Origin: Gammaproteobacteria bacterium
GTDB lineage: Bacteria > Pseudomonadota > Gammaproteobacteria > Eutrophobiales > Eutrophobiaceae
Direction of reading: 5' to 3'
Assembly: GCA_012103475.1 (NCBI GenBank)
Contig: WLWS01000003.1
Location: 248,001-312,000 of the forward strand
Length of the DNA: 64,000 nt
Under the pieces are notes generated by a model. That model had not been told where the DNA came from. It saw only the letters and a list, made by a program, of their open reading frames with translations, and did not search any database. Below, in pieces: positions 53,227 through 62,890 of the stretch. Each line of letters opens with the position of its first letter. Position 1 is the first letter of the stretch. The translations under genes and the position numbers were made by a program.

Positions 53227-54258
53227 ATGAAAATATTTGAACTTAGTGATGCCGATAATGAGCGCTGGGATAATTACATTTCCGACGAATCGACTGCATC
53301 AATATATCACCTGTCTGGCTGGCGTAATCTTATACAAGAACAATTCGGACATCAGGCTTGCTATTTTTATGCCGAGTCAGAAGATGGCGTGGTTGAAGGT
53401 GTATTGCCGCTAATTCGACTGAAAAGTCTGCTATTCGGTGACTATATGGTGTCAGTTCCCTACTTCAATTACGGTGGTGTCATAGCCAGGGATAAAAGCG
53501 TTGAAGATGCTTTGATAGAACATGCCTATGCAATCGGTAATCAACTTGGCGTGAGCCATATTGAATTCAGGGATACCGTCCATAGAGAGCAATTCTCAGA
53601 TCTCAGAACTGATAAAGTAGCAATGGTCCTGGAACTACCAGAATTGGAAGAAGAGCTCTGGCAGGCGCTTGGGTCGAAACGCAGAGCACAGATAAAACGA
53701 CCGCTTCGCGAAAACCCGGAGGTCCATCAAGGCGGACTGGATTTACTTGACGATTTTTATCGGGTATTTGCTATTAATATGCGAGATCTCGGTACACCGG
53801 TTTACTCAAAAAAGTTCTTTTCGGCAATTATTGAAACCTTTCCATCTCATTGCCGCTTGATAGTAATTCGCTTGCAGGGAAAAGCCGTGGCGGCGGCATT
53901 TTTAATCGGCTACAAAGATCGTCTCGAGATTCCGTGGGCCTCTACACTGAGAAGTGTAAATTCAAGCAGCATGAATATGCTGCTTTACTGGGAAGTCATT
54001 AAATACGCAATTCAGAGTAAATTTCAATGTTTCGATTTTGGACGCTCCAGTGTAGACAGTGGAACTTTCCGATTTAAAAAACAATGGGGTGCTGTGCCTC
54101 AACAACTGTATTGGCACTACTGGCTAAAAGAAGGCGAGCCCATGCCCCAGCTTTCTCCTTCGAATCCTGCTTTCCAGCTGGCCATTCGTTGCTGGCAAAA
54201 GCTCCCTTTGTTTGTAAGTACAAGTCTCGGTCCCGGGATTGTTAAAAATCTGCCATGA
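53227..54258 (+). CDS. FemAB-family protein, XrtA/PEP-CTERM-associated
   Basis: The 343-residue protein has two GNAT-like halves. IYHLSGWRNLIQEQFGHQACYFYA, VSVPYFNYGGVI and the C-terminal CFDFGRSSVDSGTFRFKKQWG are typical of TIGR03019 proteins in XrtA loci. FemAB enzymes usually move amino acids from aminoacyl-tRNA; here an aminoacyl modification of glycan is suspected but unproven. It lies 76 bp after xrtA and 32 bp before a second FemAB-like gene. Confidence 0.92.
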   Translation: MKIFELSDADNERWDNYISDESTASIYHLSGWRNLIQEQFGHQACYFYAESEDGVVEGVLPLIRLKSLLFGDYMVSVPYFNYGGVIARDKSVEDALIEHAYAIGNQLGVSHIEFRDTVHREQFSDLRTDKVAMVLELPELEEELWQALGSKRRAQIKRPLRENPEVHQGGLDLLDDFYRVFAINMRDLGTPVYSKKFFSAIIETFPSHCRLIVIRLQGKAVAAAFLIGYKDRLEIPWASTLRSVNSSSMNMLLYWEVIKYAIQSKFQCFDFGRSSVDSGTFRFKKQWGAVPQQLYWHYWLKEGEPMPQLSPSNPAFQLAIRCWQKLPLFVSTSLGPGIVKNLP

Positions 54259-54290
54259 AGCTGAAGGTAGTTGCAAACTAAAAACATTCC

Positions 54291-55370
54291 ATGAATAGCA
54301 GAAGGGATAAAAAAAAATCAGAGGAACCTGCGCAATATCATTGCGTCGTGATTAAAGATATTGAATCAAATCAATATTCCACACAAATAGCCCGGTTTAT
54401 TGAGCAACAGCAATTCGCTTACCCGAAGCAGAAGCCGTTATGGGCAATATGTGATGCCGCGAATGAGCAATACTTTATTGTTTTAACTTTATACGAAGAA
54501 CAGATTCAGGCTTACTCTCTGATCCGCGAGCGCACTATCAGATTTCTGGGTAAATCCAAGTTTTTTATTGACGGTGGTCCACTGCTGGCGAGACATGATT
54601 TATTCATGATCCATTTTCAACATCTCCTGAAAAGTTTTTCCGGAAGAGGGCTATGGCTAAAAATTAGTCCCTATATCACTTCTGAACCGTTAGCAGAGTT
54701 AGACGAGATAGTAACAGCTGAGGGATTCGTACCCAGATTGAAAAAACCGGGTAACTATCTCTCCACTGTAGTTATTGATCTGGAGCTCCCGCTGGATGAA
54801 ATCAGGGCAGGATTTAGAAGATCGTTGAAAACTCAGTTGAACAAGTCGAAAAAAAGACAATTGATGGCGAAGCGCTGTGATTCTGAAGATGTTTTTATGC
54901 AATTTGTCGAATTACTCAATGTACAGGCTAGAAAGAAAGGATTTAGCGTTATTGAACCTGAAAAGGGGCAAAGAATATTTAACAGTTTTCTGAAAAATGG
55001 TCGACAGGGTTGTTTCATCGTTGTACAGGAGAATCAGAATCTATTGGGTGGACTTGTATTGCTGGCAGCTGGAAACAGAGTGATCTATGAATGGGGGGCA
55101 AGCACTCAGGACCCCGAATTTTCCAGACTTCCGATTGGACACGCTATGCAATGGGCTGCAATTATCTGGAGTAAGGAGCAGGGATTTAGAACTTACGATT
55201 TTGGTGGATACTGGATGGAACGTGGTGATGATGATCCCATTAATCGTTTCAAAACAGGTTTTTCGAAAACTATTGAGCTGGTAGCGCCGGAATACCTTTA
55301 TTACTTCGAGCGTTTAACAGGCAGACTGCTGGATATCCTGTCAGTATTGAAGAATAGCTGTCTGCGATAA
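54291..55370 (+). CDS. Second FemAB-like / GNAT-fold transferase
   Basis: The 359-residue product resembles peptidoglycan-bridge-type transferases: KFFIDGGPLLA, LWLKISPYITSEPLAELDEI, FRRSLKTQLNKSKKR and the C-terminal YDFGGYWMERGDDDPINRFKTGFS, which parallels the DFGRS...RFKKQWG of the gene before it. The two may be ancient duplicates with divided roles. No XrtA-specific family is known to me for this one. Convergent with wecB (38-bp gap). Confidence 0.82.
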   Translation: MNSRRDKKKSEEPAQYHCVVIKDIESNQYSTQIARFIEQQQFAYPKQKPLWAICDAANEQYFIVLTLYEEQIQAYSLIRERTIRFLGKSKFFIDGGPLLARHDLFMIHFQHLLKSFSGRGLWLKISPYITSEPLAELDEIVTAEGFVPRLKKPGNYLSTVVIDLELPLDEIRAGFRRSLKTQLNKSKKRQLMAKRCDSEDVFMQFVELLNVQARKKGFSVIEPEKGQRIFNSFLKNGRQGCFIVVQENQNLLGGLVLLAAGNRVIYEWGASTQDPEFSRLPIGHAMQWAAIIWSKEQGFRTYDFGGYWMERGDDDPINRFKTGFSKTIELVAPEYLYYFERLTGRLLDILSVLKNSCLR

Positions 55371-55408
55371 AACAAAGATGAGTTAAGAGTGGCAATAGAG
55401 ACTACAAA

Positions 55409-56537
55409 TCAGGACTGATATTTGTCTATGATAATGGCGGCAATTCGATCTGCTGAGTTACCATCCCAAAGATTCGGTGCGCTACCCTTGTTGCTCATTC
55501 CGGACTCGACATCCTTGATTGCCTGAATGATTTCATCGCTGGAATGCCCAACAAGACGATTAGTGCCCTCGGTGATAGTTATCGGCCGTTCGGTATTTGG
55601 TCGAATTGTTAAACAGGGGATTCCCAGTATGGTGCTTTCCTCCTGTATGCCTCCACTATCTGTAATGATAAGCGCTGATTCTGCCATTAATTTAAGGAAC
55701 TCCAGATAACCAAAAGGTCTGTGAAGTTGTATGCCATTTTTCTCGCTGAAGAGCTCATCCAGTTTATATTGCTCGAAGCGTTGTCGCGTTCGCGGATGTA
55801 CAGGGAAAATCACTGGTATTTTATTGCCAAGATAAGATAAAGCGTGACCAATCTCGTTTAAAACAGCAGGGTCTTCCACGTTATTCGGACGATGCAAGGT
55901 GACGACAGCATACTTTTGAATTACATCTTTGCTATCCAGCAAGTTCAGGTTACGAAGCACCGGGTTCTGCATTGCCTTATCTTTATGCTTAAGCAGACTG
56001 TCGATCATCACATTGCCTACAAAATGAATTTTATCTTCATTAACACCTTCTCTGGCAAGATTGGTATCAGCTATTTTGTCGGTGGTGAAGAGCATGTCGG
56101 CAATGCAGTCTGTCAGCAGACGGTTGATCTCTTCAGGCATTGACATGTCAAAACTGCGAAGCCCAGCTTCAACATGAACAACAGGGATTCCGAGTTTTTT
56201 TGCATCGATAGCACAGGCCATTGTCGAGTTAACATCGCCGACTACCAGAACCACATCCGGCTTTTCTTGCAAAAGAATTTTTTCAAACTCTTCCATTATT
56301 CTGCCAGTTTGCTGACCGTGTGGCCCCGAACCGATTTGCAGATTTATATCTGGTTCAGGTAATCCAAGCTCGTCGAAAAACAGCGCAGACATTTCTTTAT
56401 CATAATGCTGCCCGGTGTGAACAAGCAGTTGCTCAACCTTTTTATCGGGTTTTTTTATTGGCTCTGTTAAAAGAGTCAATGATCGGAGCGACCTTCATAA
56501 AATTTGGTCTCGCCCCAACTATATGGATTATTTTCAT
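55409..56537 (-). pseudogene. wecB: UDP-N-acetylglucosamine 2-epimerase, frameshifted in an A7 tract
   Basis: WecB interconverts UDP-GlcNAc and UDP-ManNAc. The track starts at 56479, but the true N-terminus MKIIHIVGARPNFMKVAPII begins at 56537 in another frame. Reading through six A residues instead of seven at 56450-56456 joins both parts as FNRANKKPDKKVEQLL, followed by the normal VHTGQHYDKEMSALFF. As given, the first frame stops four codons after the tract. The rest is intact: GDVNSTMACAIDAKK, HVEAGLRSFDMSMPEEINR and SGGIQEES. Starting at 56479 would remove the nucleotide-binding N-terminus, so it is no functional substitute. A sequencing error is the simplest reading. wecB genes are regular members of XrtA loci. 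Confidence 0.88.
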
Positions 56538-56566
56538 ACCACAATGTACCTGTTAATTAACTGTGT

Positions 56567-56587
56567 GTTTTCGCGATTTACGAAAAC
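56567..56587. promoter_or_regulatory. Inverted repeat GTTTTCG-N7-CGAAAAC upstream of wecB
   Basis: Perfect 7-bp arms lie 30 bases upstream of the wecB start in a 131-bp gap. It could be an operator. A plus-strand TAAAAT and the TCCCATCAA motif shared with the xrtA leader lie just beyond. Confidence 0.35.
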
Positions 56588-56668
56588 GTGAAAAATACTA
56601 AAATAGCACATCCCATCAAATGAGGAAGGTATCTGGGCTATATGCGCAGCCTAAATGTCTTCCCTGAA

Positions 56669-57394
56669 CTATTCCCGCTCAGACAGCATGTACTCTACCA
56701 ATAATTTACGCCAGACTTCATAGCCAGATCCATTGAGATGGAGGTCATCAAACGAATACCTGGCATCGAGCCTGTCATCAGAGCGCAGTGCCGAATTCGT
56801 ATCGATAAATATCAGCCCCTCGTGTTCAGCTAATTCTTCGAGCAGTTCGTTCACCTCGGCGACGACCGGATTTAGTTGCTTGTATCGCGCACCCGCATAA
56901 AAAATAGATTGTATGTGGACAGTCATACCGGACTGATTCAACATCCTGACAATGTTTGTGTAATTCGAAATAATTCTGGAGCTGGGAACCTGTCTTTTAA
57001 TATCGTTAATTCCAAGCATGATAAAAGCCTTGTCGGCTCGGGTAGCCAGTATGCTGTCAAGTCTATCCAGTACGCCGGCGGTGGTATCACCGTTAATACC
57101 CCGGTTGGCTATGGTTTTTTCCGGGAACAGATCTCCCCATTCAGCGGCGTCAGTAATACTGTCGCCCACCATGACAATCTCGTAATGATGACCATGATGT
57201 TCGAAGAACGATTTCTTATGGCGATAATGTGTCGAACGTAGTGCCGGAGAAAGCGGGAATAGGTCCTCCTTGAGCGATAGCAATTGCTGATAGGGAAACA
57301 GCTGGTTTCTATGGACAATAACTCCGTAACAGAAAGACAAGCCCATCAATGAAATAACCAGGAGAATAAACAGAAACTTATGGAACATTCGCAT
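56669..57394 (-). CDS. SGNH/GDSL hydrolase, membrane-anchored
   Basis: The 241-residue protein has an N-terminal helix (FLFILLVISLMGLSFCYGV) as signal-anchor and a periplasmic GDSL domain: block I VMVGDSITDAAEWG, glycine block II region ANRGINGDTT, block III FIMLGINDIKRQ and block V SFDDLHLNGSGYEVW with the catalytic Asp and His. This class includes esterases and glycan O-deacetylases. It may remove acyl groups placed by the MBOAT or family-3 enzymes; that is inferred. It is single, on the minus strand, at the edge of the glycan locus. Confidence 0.9.
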   Translation of the reverse strand: MRMFHKFLFILLVISLMGLSFCYGVIVHRNQLFPYQQLLSLKEDLFPLSPALRSTHYRHKKSFFEHHGHHYEIVMVGDSITDAAEWGDLFPEKTIANRGINGDTTAGVLDRLDSILATRADKAFIMLGINDIKRQVPSSRIISNYTNIVRMLNQSGMTVHIQSIFYAGARYKQLNPVVAEVNELLEELAEHEGLIFIDTNSALRSDDRLDARYSFDDLHLNGSGYEVWRKLLVEYMLSERE

Positions 57395-57801
57395 GCTATG
57401 GATCTAGATAAACCAAGTTTAAGATAGCATGCTCTGCTCTTCGATTCATTATACTCGACTCCTTTATAGCTCAATAACAGTATAAACTGTCTACCTAAGT
57501 CGAGATTTTCATAATTCCCAATTATGACCATTTATGGGAAAGATTTGGGCCCAACGTTTAGTAATTCCGCATCATTCAAACAGGTATAAGATAGCTTTCG
57601 AAACCCTGTTAACGGGAAAGTTCTGTGTACATCGTCTGCGAAGGCCCTTTATTCCACTGCTATATTTTAACTCTCAACTATCAAAAGTTTGGAGAAATAT
57701 AATCACATTTCTATTATGGCCAAATAATGAGTTAATACAGCATTAATCCCATTTCAATTCACGCTCTTTTCAGAATATTTACTATAGAATAAACACTCTC
57801 T
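57395..57801. other. 407-bp AT-rich gap at the glycan-locus/accessory border
   Basis: I find no credible gene. The 70-residue plus-strand ORF at 57534 lacks a ribosome site and any family features. One inverted repeat, CATAATT-CCC-AATTATG (57510-57526), is present. This gap is the most likely left border of the accessory segment, but no attachment-site duplication could be recognised by eye. Confidence 0.5.
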
Positions 57802-60800
57802 TCAGTCAGTTCTTATAAAGACGTCAGTCCAAGCAACGCCTTCAGTTAATGCAGGGTTCCTAGGCTCATTAGATGGACGCCCTTCTTCGCGTCTTTGACA
57901 TTCCAATTCAAGTAACAACTTTCTGGAAATTGTCGCAGACAAGTTTGTCTCTTTTGCTCTGATTAACAGGCTATTTCGCAATTCATTACAGGCTTTGGGA
58001 TGTATTTCGTAATTCGATTCATCTCCAATTGGCACATGAAGCGAAAACATATTTTTTAACATGTAGTAAGGGGACCCTCCTGAAGTTTCAATCCTGCCTG
58101 AATCTATGGCATCTAATCCGTATTTCATTCGAATGGCATCATGTTCTGGTGTTAATGATAGAATCTCGCACGCGAAATCATCGGCAGCAACTACGCTAGC
58201 GCTTTCGCAAGCTGCTAAGAAGGCATCTAGATATGAGTTATCTTTTTCAATTACATGCAACACTTTAGGAGCAATTCGTCTAAGATCCCAATTGCTATTA
58301 CACCATTTGAACCAAGTTCTATCGACAATATTGTGAAGGAACTCATTAAAATGAACGGAGCGAAGAGAAGATGCTAGGGCAGTTGCTAATTGTAGAGAAG
58401 ATTCCTTGTTAAGTTGTTGAGTCTTACCAAGCTCCAAAAGTAAACCCCAAGTCTCTTCTAACGGAATTAATTCAAGCTGTTGAATTATATTGCCGATGTA
58501 GGTAAATCGTTTCCATTCAATAACGTAAAAACTTAGTGACTTATTCAACAAAGATACAGGTTTGACGAAAAACATAAGTTGACATAGTTCCGACATCATC
58601 TGTTTCTTAGAATCGTCGAACCATTCAGCCTTGATCTCTTTATCAAACATAGCTTCAATTCTTGCAGCTACCGCTGGATCCTCAATAAAAATACCCTGAC
58701 CAATAAGTTTTGTTAATGTACCAACTAAGCTATAAATGTCAGTGTGGCCATTGGCTAATGCATACATTATAGGCTCTACTATTTCTTGACTCGGTATATT
58801 TGATACTGCGCCAAGCAGTTCCCTCATACGATGGATTGCATATTTTTCGTTCCACTCCGAATTATTAGAAGCTTTCTCTGATTGCAGTTGTCCAACAAGT
58901 CCGATCAATTTTGTAGATAAAGCTTTGGCTGTAACATCCGTCGTTTCTTGATAAGTTTCATCTGGTTGGCTGAGTACCCTTTTCGCTATTCGTCGTTCTA
59001 TCCCATCTTTGAAGTTATCCCCTATAGATTGGAACATCCCTTTCTTTTTACTTTGCCAAGGTTCTCCCACTATGGTTCCGATTATTGCTGGTATTAGTCT
59101 GTGTGCATGAGGATGCTCAAGCATTTCCACAAGGCAGGGAAGAGCTTCAAAACCCCAGTTTTCCATTGCGGATTTGAGATAAACCCCGAGATGCGGGTTG
59201 ATCGGGCGGTTTCCCACTCTACTCTTTTGCCATTGGTCGAATATATTGCTATAAGTTTCCCAAGATTCAAGATATAAACGACATCCCTCTAGCAGAAAGT
59301 CATTGAAGTCAGCTGGTGCTACGTGACTTGCAATTAAGCATAATAAGAGATGTACTTTATGCTGTGGAACTGCTTCTTCACTGCTAATCGCTCCAAAGGT
59401 TGCGATTAGGCTTTGAACAGACTCTATATTTGGCTTCCAATTGGTTTTATCTTGTTCATAATTCTCGTTGAGATTCATGCGATATTTTACTAGATCTAAT
59501 AATATGACCGCTTCTTCGTAAGAAGATTTGTCCCCGATTTCTATGACAATGCTGAGCAAGTCGTTTCCTGGAGCATGAGCAAGCAGATTGGCCAACTTTC
59601 TATCTCGATTTTTCTCAGTCTCAGATAGTTCACTTCGACTGGACTTCGAACAAGTTAACCACTTTTGAATGCTGCGGAGTGTTTGCTCACGATTGGAAAG
59701 AGGCCCTATTACCTCAGAACAAAAATTCGTGGGTTCTTCTTCATCAAGGAGAGTCCAAGCTTTCTCAAAAATATCGAACTTGTTCTCGACTGATTCAAGC
59801 AGGACAATATCACAGACCCAGTCAGCGACACGTCGTTTTGACAAGACCAATTCCCGTGCTAATGCATACATTCGATCAGGTGTACGCTTTTTCATGATCT
59901 CCATTATTTGTGTATCGTTGACGTCGAGATTCTTAGACAATCTAGCTAAGACAACATCTATAGCGTTTGGTTGAATCATTTTGGGGAATGTTATGATAAG
60001 TCGATATAGCAACTCTTCGTTCTTGAGTTCATGTGACAAACTTCCCAATTTTTTATTCACCTCATCATTAGTGACCCCCTGTTCCAATAAATATGCAATC
60101 ATACTGATGACATTTTGTTCAAGCTGCACTTCGAGTGGTGCATTTAACCATGCCCGTAATGTGTCATCAGATGCAGGGAAACTCCATGCAAGAGCAAAAA
60201 TGGCCGCTGCTCGAACCTCGTCTTCGATGGCCTCATTTGCCATTCGGACCAGAAATGCATAGTTTTCTGGATTGCCAGACAATTCATGTATCAACTCAGC
60301 TCGCAACTGTGGTGACCATGCTGCTATTCGTGTCTCCGCAGATTTGCCGAGTTGATTCAGTGAAATTCCTCCTCCGTTTAATCGATATGTTTTGAGTCTA
60401 ATTTGTTGATCCTCACTTTCTATAAGCGGCCAGAGTCGGTGAGCAAAGCCGCAAATGCCTGAGGTAATTACACAGATAATTCCGTAATCAATCATCTCGG
60501 GTAATGAGGAATCGCAGAGCTTATTTATATGCGTAACTAGGTCATGGTATAGGTCGCTATTGTCAGCTTCAGAAAATCCACAGGCTCCGGCCAAGTCGCA
60601 AGCAAACCCCACATCAACTTCCAAAGCTATTCTTATCAATAAACTCCTAGCTTTATTGTGACTATCTTTATTTTTTAACATTCCGCAAACTAATCGGAGA
60701 GCATCTTCCCAGAAAGGCTGATTAATGGCTTCTCTAAGTATCGGAAGGTTTTGCTCATTAGCATCGAGAATAAATCCCAATAATCTTGAAGCGGAAAAGT

Positions 60801-61419
60801 ATTCTTGAAATCGTTGATGGGCGAAACGAACAGTTTCTCCATCTACATGAATGAGATGATGATTACTTAAAACATCGATAACATTGTTCGGTTCAGGTGA
60901 ATTACCAAACCCATCATTGACGAGCTGATTGGCTGCTGCAGAAATTACACGTAATACTTCGCTAAACGAAGAGGTGGTTTCGCGATTTGAATTTAGGTGG
61001 CAGGCCAATTCCTCCAAATAATGTCGATGATGATTGAATAGGGGTGATTCCTTGAGAGTGAGCTGACGCTGTTCATCCTCTTCAAACTTATCCACAACAG
61101 AGCCAAGGAGTTCGTATACACTTGATGCTGTTATCTGACCTTTCTCCGCCTGGCCTAGTAATCCCCTAAGTATCAGAGGGTTTCTTGCTGCATGACGCAA
61201 ACGCGTATCCACAGCCAGTATTTTTAAGAGCGCTTTTGCCGATTCCTCATTTAACTCGGAGCGAATCACATTCCTTTGAGAGTGCCATGTTAAACCTTGG
61301 ACATGAATGCGTGTCTTAGTGTTTAGATCTGGGCAATCCACACGTGAACGCGTCACTATGACAGTATTCAATGAATGCATCATCGAGGTCAACTCTCTGA
61401 AACGCCCAAAACATGCCAA
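57802..61419 (-). pseudogene. NACHT-type STAND protein missing its P-loop half, with long HEAT-like C-terminus
   Basis: The 1205-codon frame has no good start (a TTG without a ribosome site), and in the same frame upstream only VELAGNQK precedes it before a stop. The N-terminus corresponds to the middle of a NACHT NTPase: FRELTSMMHSLNTVIVTRSR (sensor-1 like), NPLILRGLLGQ and the winged-helix end VRFAHQRFQEYFSASRLL. Walker A and B are absent from this frame and from the gene upstream. The remaining 950 residues are helical HEAT-like repeats (EDEVRAAAIFALAWSF), usually the sensor part. Such NTPases commonly act in anti-phage defence. I read it as the remnant of a DUF4062-NACHT-HEAT protein, possibly still expressed as a split form. 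Confidence 0.7.
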
Positions 61420-61426
61420 TTTCTGG

Positions 61427-62065
61427 TTACCAGCTAATTCTACCCATTTCTATTAGTGATAAGGCTACTTTTCGGAATCGATCCAACGTGGTACTGGCAA
61501 TTTGAGTTGGCGGTAAGATATCATTTAATTTTGACCGCAATAGCTCAACTGCTAATCGATCAGCATTGCTGAAATTAATTTCCGGGTACCTTTCGACTTG
61601 TGCCAAAGCTTTCAGATGAAGTTGTTGAGACGATTTCTGGTCGTCAAAGAGCCGGTACTCTTCGTACCGTGGTGTGTCGTCAAGGGGCTTTGCAATGATC
61701 AGCATTTTGCGGTGGTAAAGAGCCAGCCATGCCTCCCACTGAGTGTACGATAATACAAGCTCGGTCGATTTCAAATATGGTTTTAAGACCGGCAACCGTA
61801 CTGCAAGGTCCGGATAACGCCGCTGGATCAACTCTACAGAGGGTAATTGGGCGAAGGCGCCTGTCATGTCACCGACAAGATGGATCACAGCATCAGATTG
61901 ACGGATGTAATCATCCAATTTATCAAGAGTTTCCTCACCAGTTCCGATAAAATCCTCTTGCACGTTTACGGAGAGGTTAGGGCGAGTCAAATCCTTACGT
62001 AAAGAGTCGCGATAGTTTCGGAACTCAGCGCTAACTGCAGAGAGGAAGAGTTTTACATCAGCCAA
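61427..62065 (-). CDS. DUF4062 domain protein (N-terminal part of a STAND-type protein)
   Basis: The 212-residue protein starts at a TTG with AAAGG nine bases upstream; a TAA closes the frame before it, so no longer start exists. DVKLFLSAVSAEFRNYRDSL and QEDFIGTGEETLDKLDDYIRQSDAVIHLVGD are the DUF4062 pattern, a Rossmann-like domain often placed in front of NACHT or NB-ARC NTPases and thought to be an effector or adaptor. LPPTQIASTTLDRF is the usual linker that leads into the NTPase. Here the frame stops 7 bp before the NACHT remnant. This suggests one ancestral gene, split by deletion or frameshift. Confidence 0.82.
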   Translation of the reverse strand: MADVKLFLSAVSAEFRNYRDSLRKDLTRPNLSVNVQEDFIGTGEETLDKLDDYIRQSDAVIHLVGDMTGAFAQLPSVELIQRRYPDLAVRLPVLKPYLKSTELVLSYTQWEAWLALYHRKMLIIAKPLDDTPRYEEYRLFDDQKSSQQLHLKALAQVERYPEINFSNADRLAVELLRSKLNDILPPTQIASTTLDRFRKVALSLIEMGRISW

Positions 62066-62614
62066 GAGTACTTACCTTTGGGTTTGCCATTCCGTAATTT
62101 TAAGTGCTATGAGCATCAAGGTCACTGTTAAAACTAAGAAATTTGATGTGAGTTAAAATATACAGATAAGTAAAGTTTAGAAAACTAGGATTAAATGGGA
62201 AAATATCCCTTGTTCATTACTCAGGCAATATGGGGTATCAAATGGCAATCATAACTCCTTGTTGTATATACTTAATGCTAGTGTGTATCTTCATAAATGC
62301 CCGGTTGATACCCGCTAATTTGGCGTTGCAGACAGTAACCTTGTTAATATTGATCGATAGAAATCGCGCGTCCTAATGAGAAACATTTCTTCATGGCTTA
62401 TATCCCCTATGGTGAATACCCCCTTGCTCTAATTTGCGGGAAAATAAATGCGGCTAGAGCTACGGTCTAGGTAATTTCAATCGTAGAGATTTCACCCCCC
62501 CTACCCTGTTTGATAATGATTACCTAAAGAGTGATCACTTAATTTCAACCTCCGACACTAGGGACAATTCGCGAGATTGACACCCGTATTGCTTTAAAGT
62601 GTCAGAAGGACCCA
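62066..62614. other. 549-bp gene-poor stretch in the accessory region
   Basis: No credible gene was found on either strand. It should contain the promoter of the DUF4062 gene. A 34-codon plus-strand frame near 62267 has no supporting features. I see no integrase remnant, tRNA or clear direct repeat. Confidence 0.5.
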
Positions 62615-62890
62615 TCAATGTTTCTTTGATTTCATATCGATGTTAACAGCCCAGATACGTAATTCCTCAGAAGTCATTCTCCCAGTCTCAATATCTGATA
62701 TGTCCTCGGCTGATAGTTTTGCTACTAAATCTTTTTGTGAGAGCTGCAGACCTCTACATGCATTGCTTAATCTATCATTGATTCGGTGAGTATTACGTGT
62801 ATTTGTGGTTACTTTTAACTCACTGATACTTTTTGCCTGCCTTTCATTCGCGTTAATAGTAGAAAAACCCGTATTACTCGTAAAACTCAC
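62615..62890 (-). CDS. Small XRE-like helix-turn-helix protein
   Basis: The track starts at a TTG (62908), but the GTG at 62890 overlaps the primase stop as GTGA, a classical coupling overlap, and gives 91 residues. The C-terminal half, LQLSQKDLVAKLSAEDISDIETGRMT, fits the XRE helix-turn-helix pattern (sQ.eLa.kl....Is.iE.G). The N-terminal 45 residues are polar and match nothing I know. Small regulators of this kind are common in integrative elements. The HTH call is from pattern only. Confidence 0.6.
   Translation of the reverse strand: MSFTSNTGFSTINANERQAKSISELKVTTNTRNTHRINDRLSNACRGLQLSQKDLVAKLSAEDISDIETGRMTSEELRIWAVNIDMKSKKH

Noticed and set aside
57534-57746. 70-residue plus-strand ORF in the gap after the SGNH gene
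   Set aside because: No ribosome site, atypical composition and no recognisable domain.
62267-62374. 34-codon plus-strand frame in the accessory gap
   Set aside because: Too short, without a ribosome site or recognisable features; probably chance.
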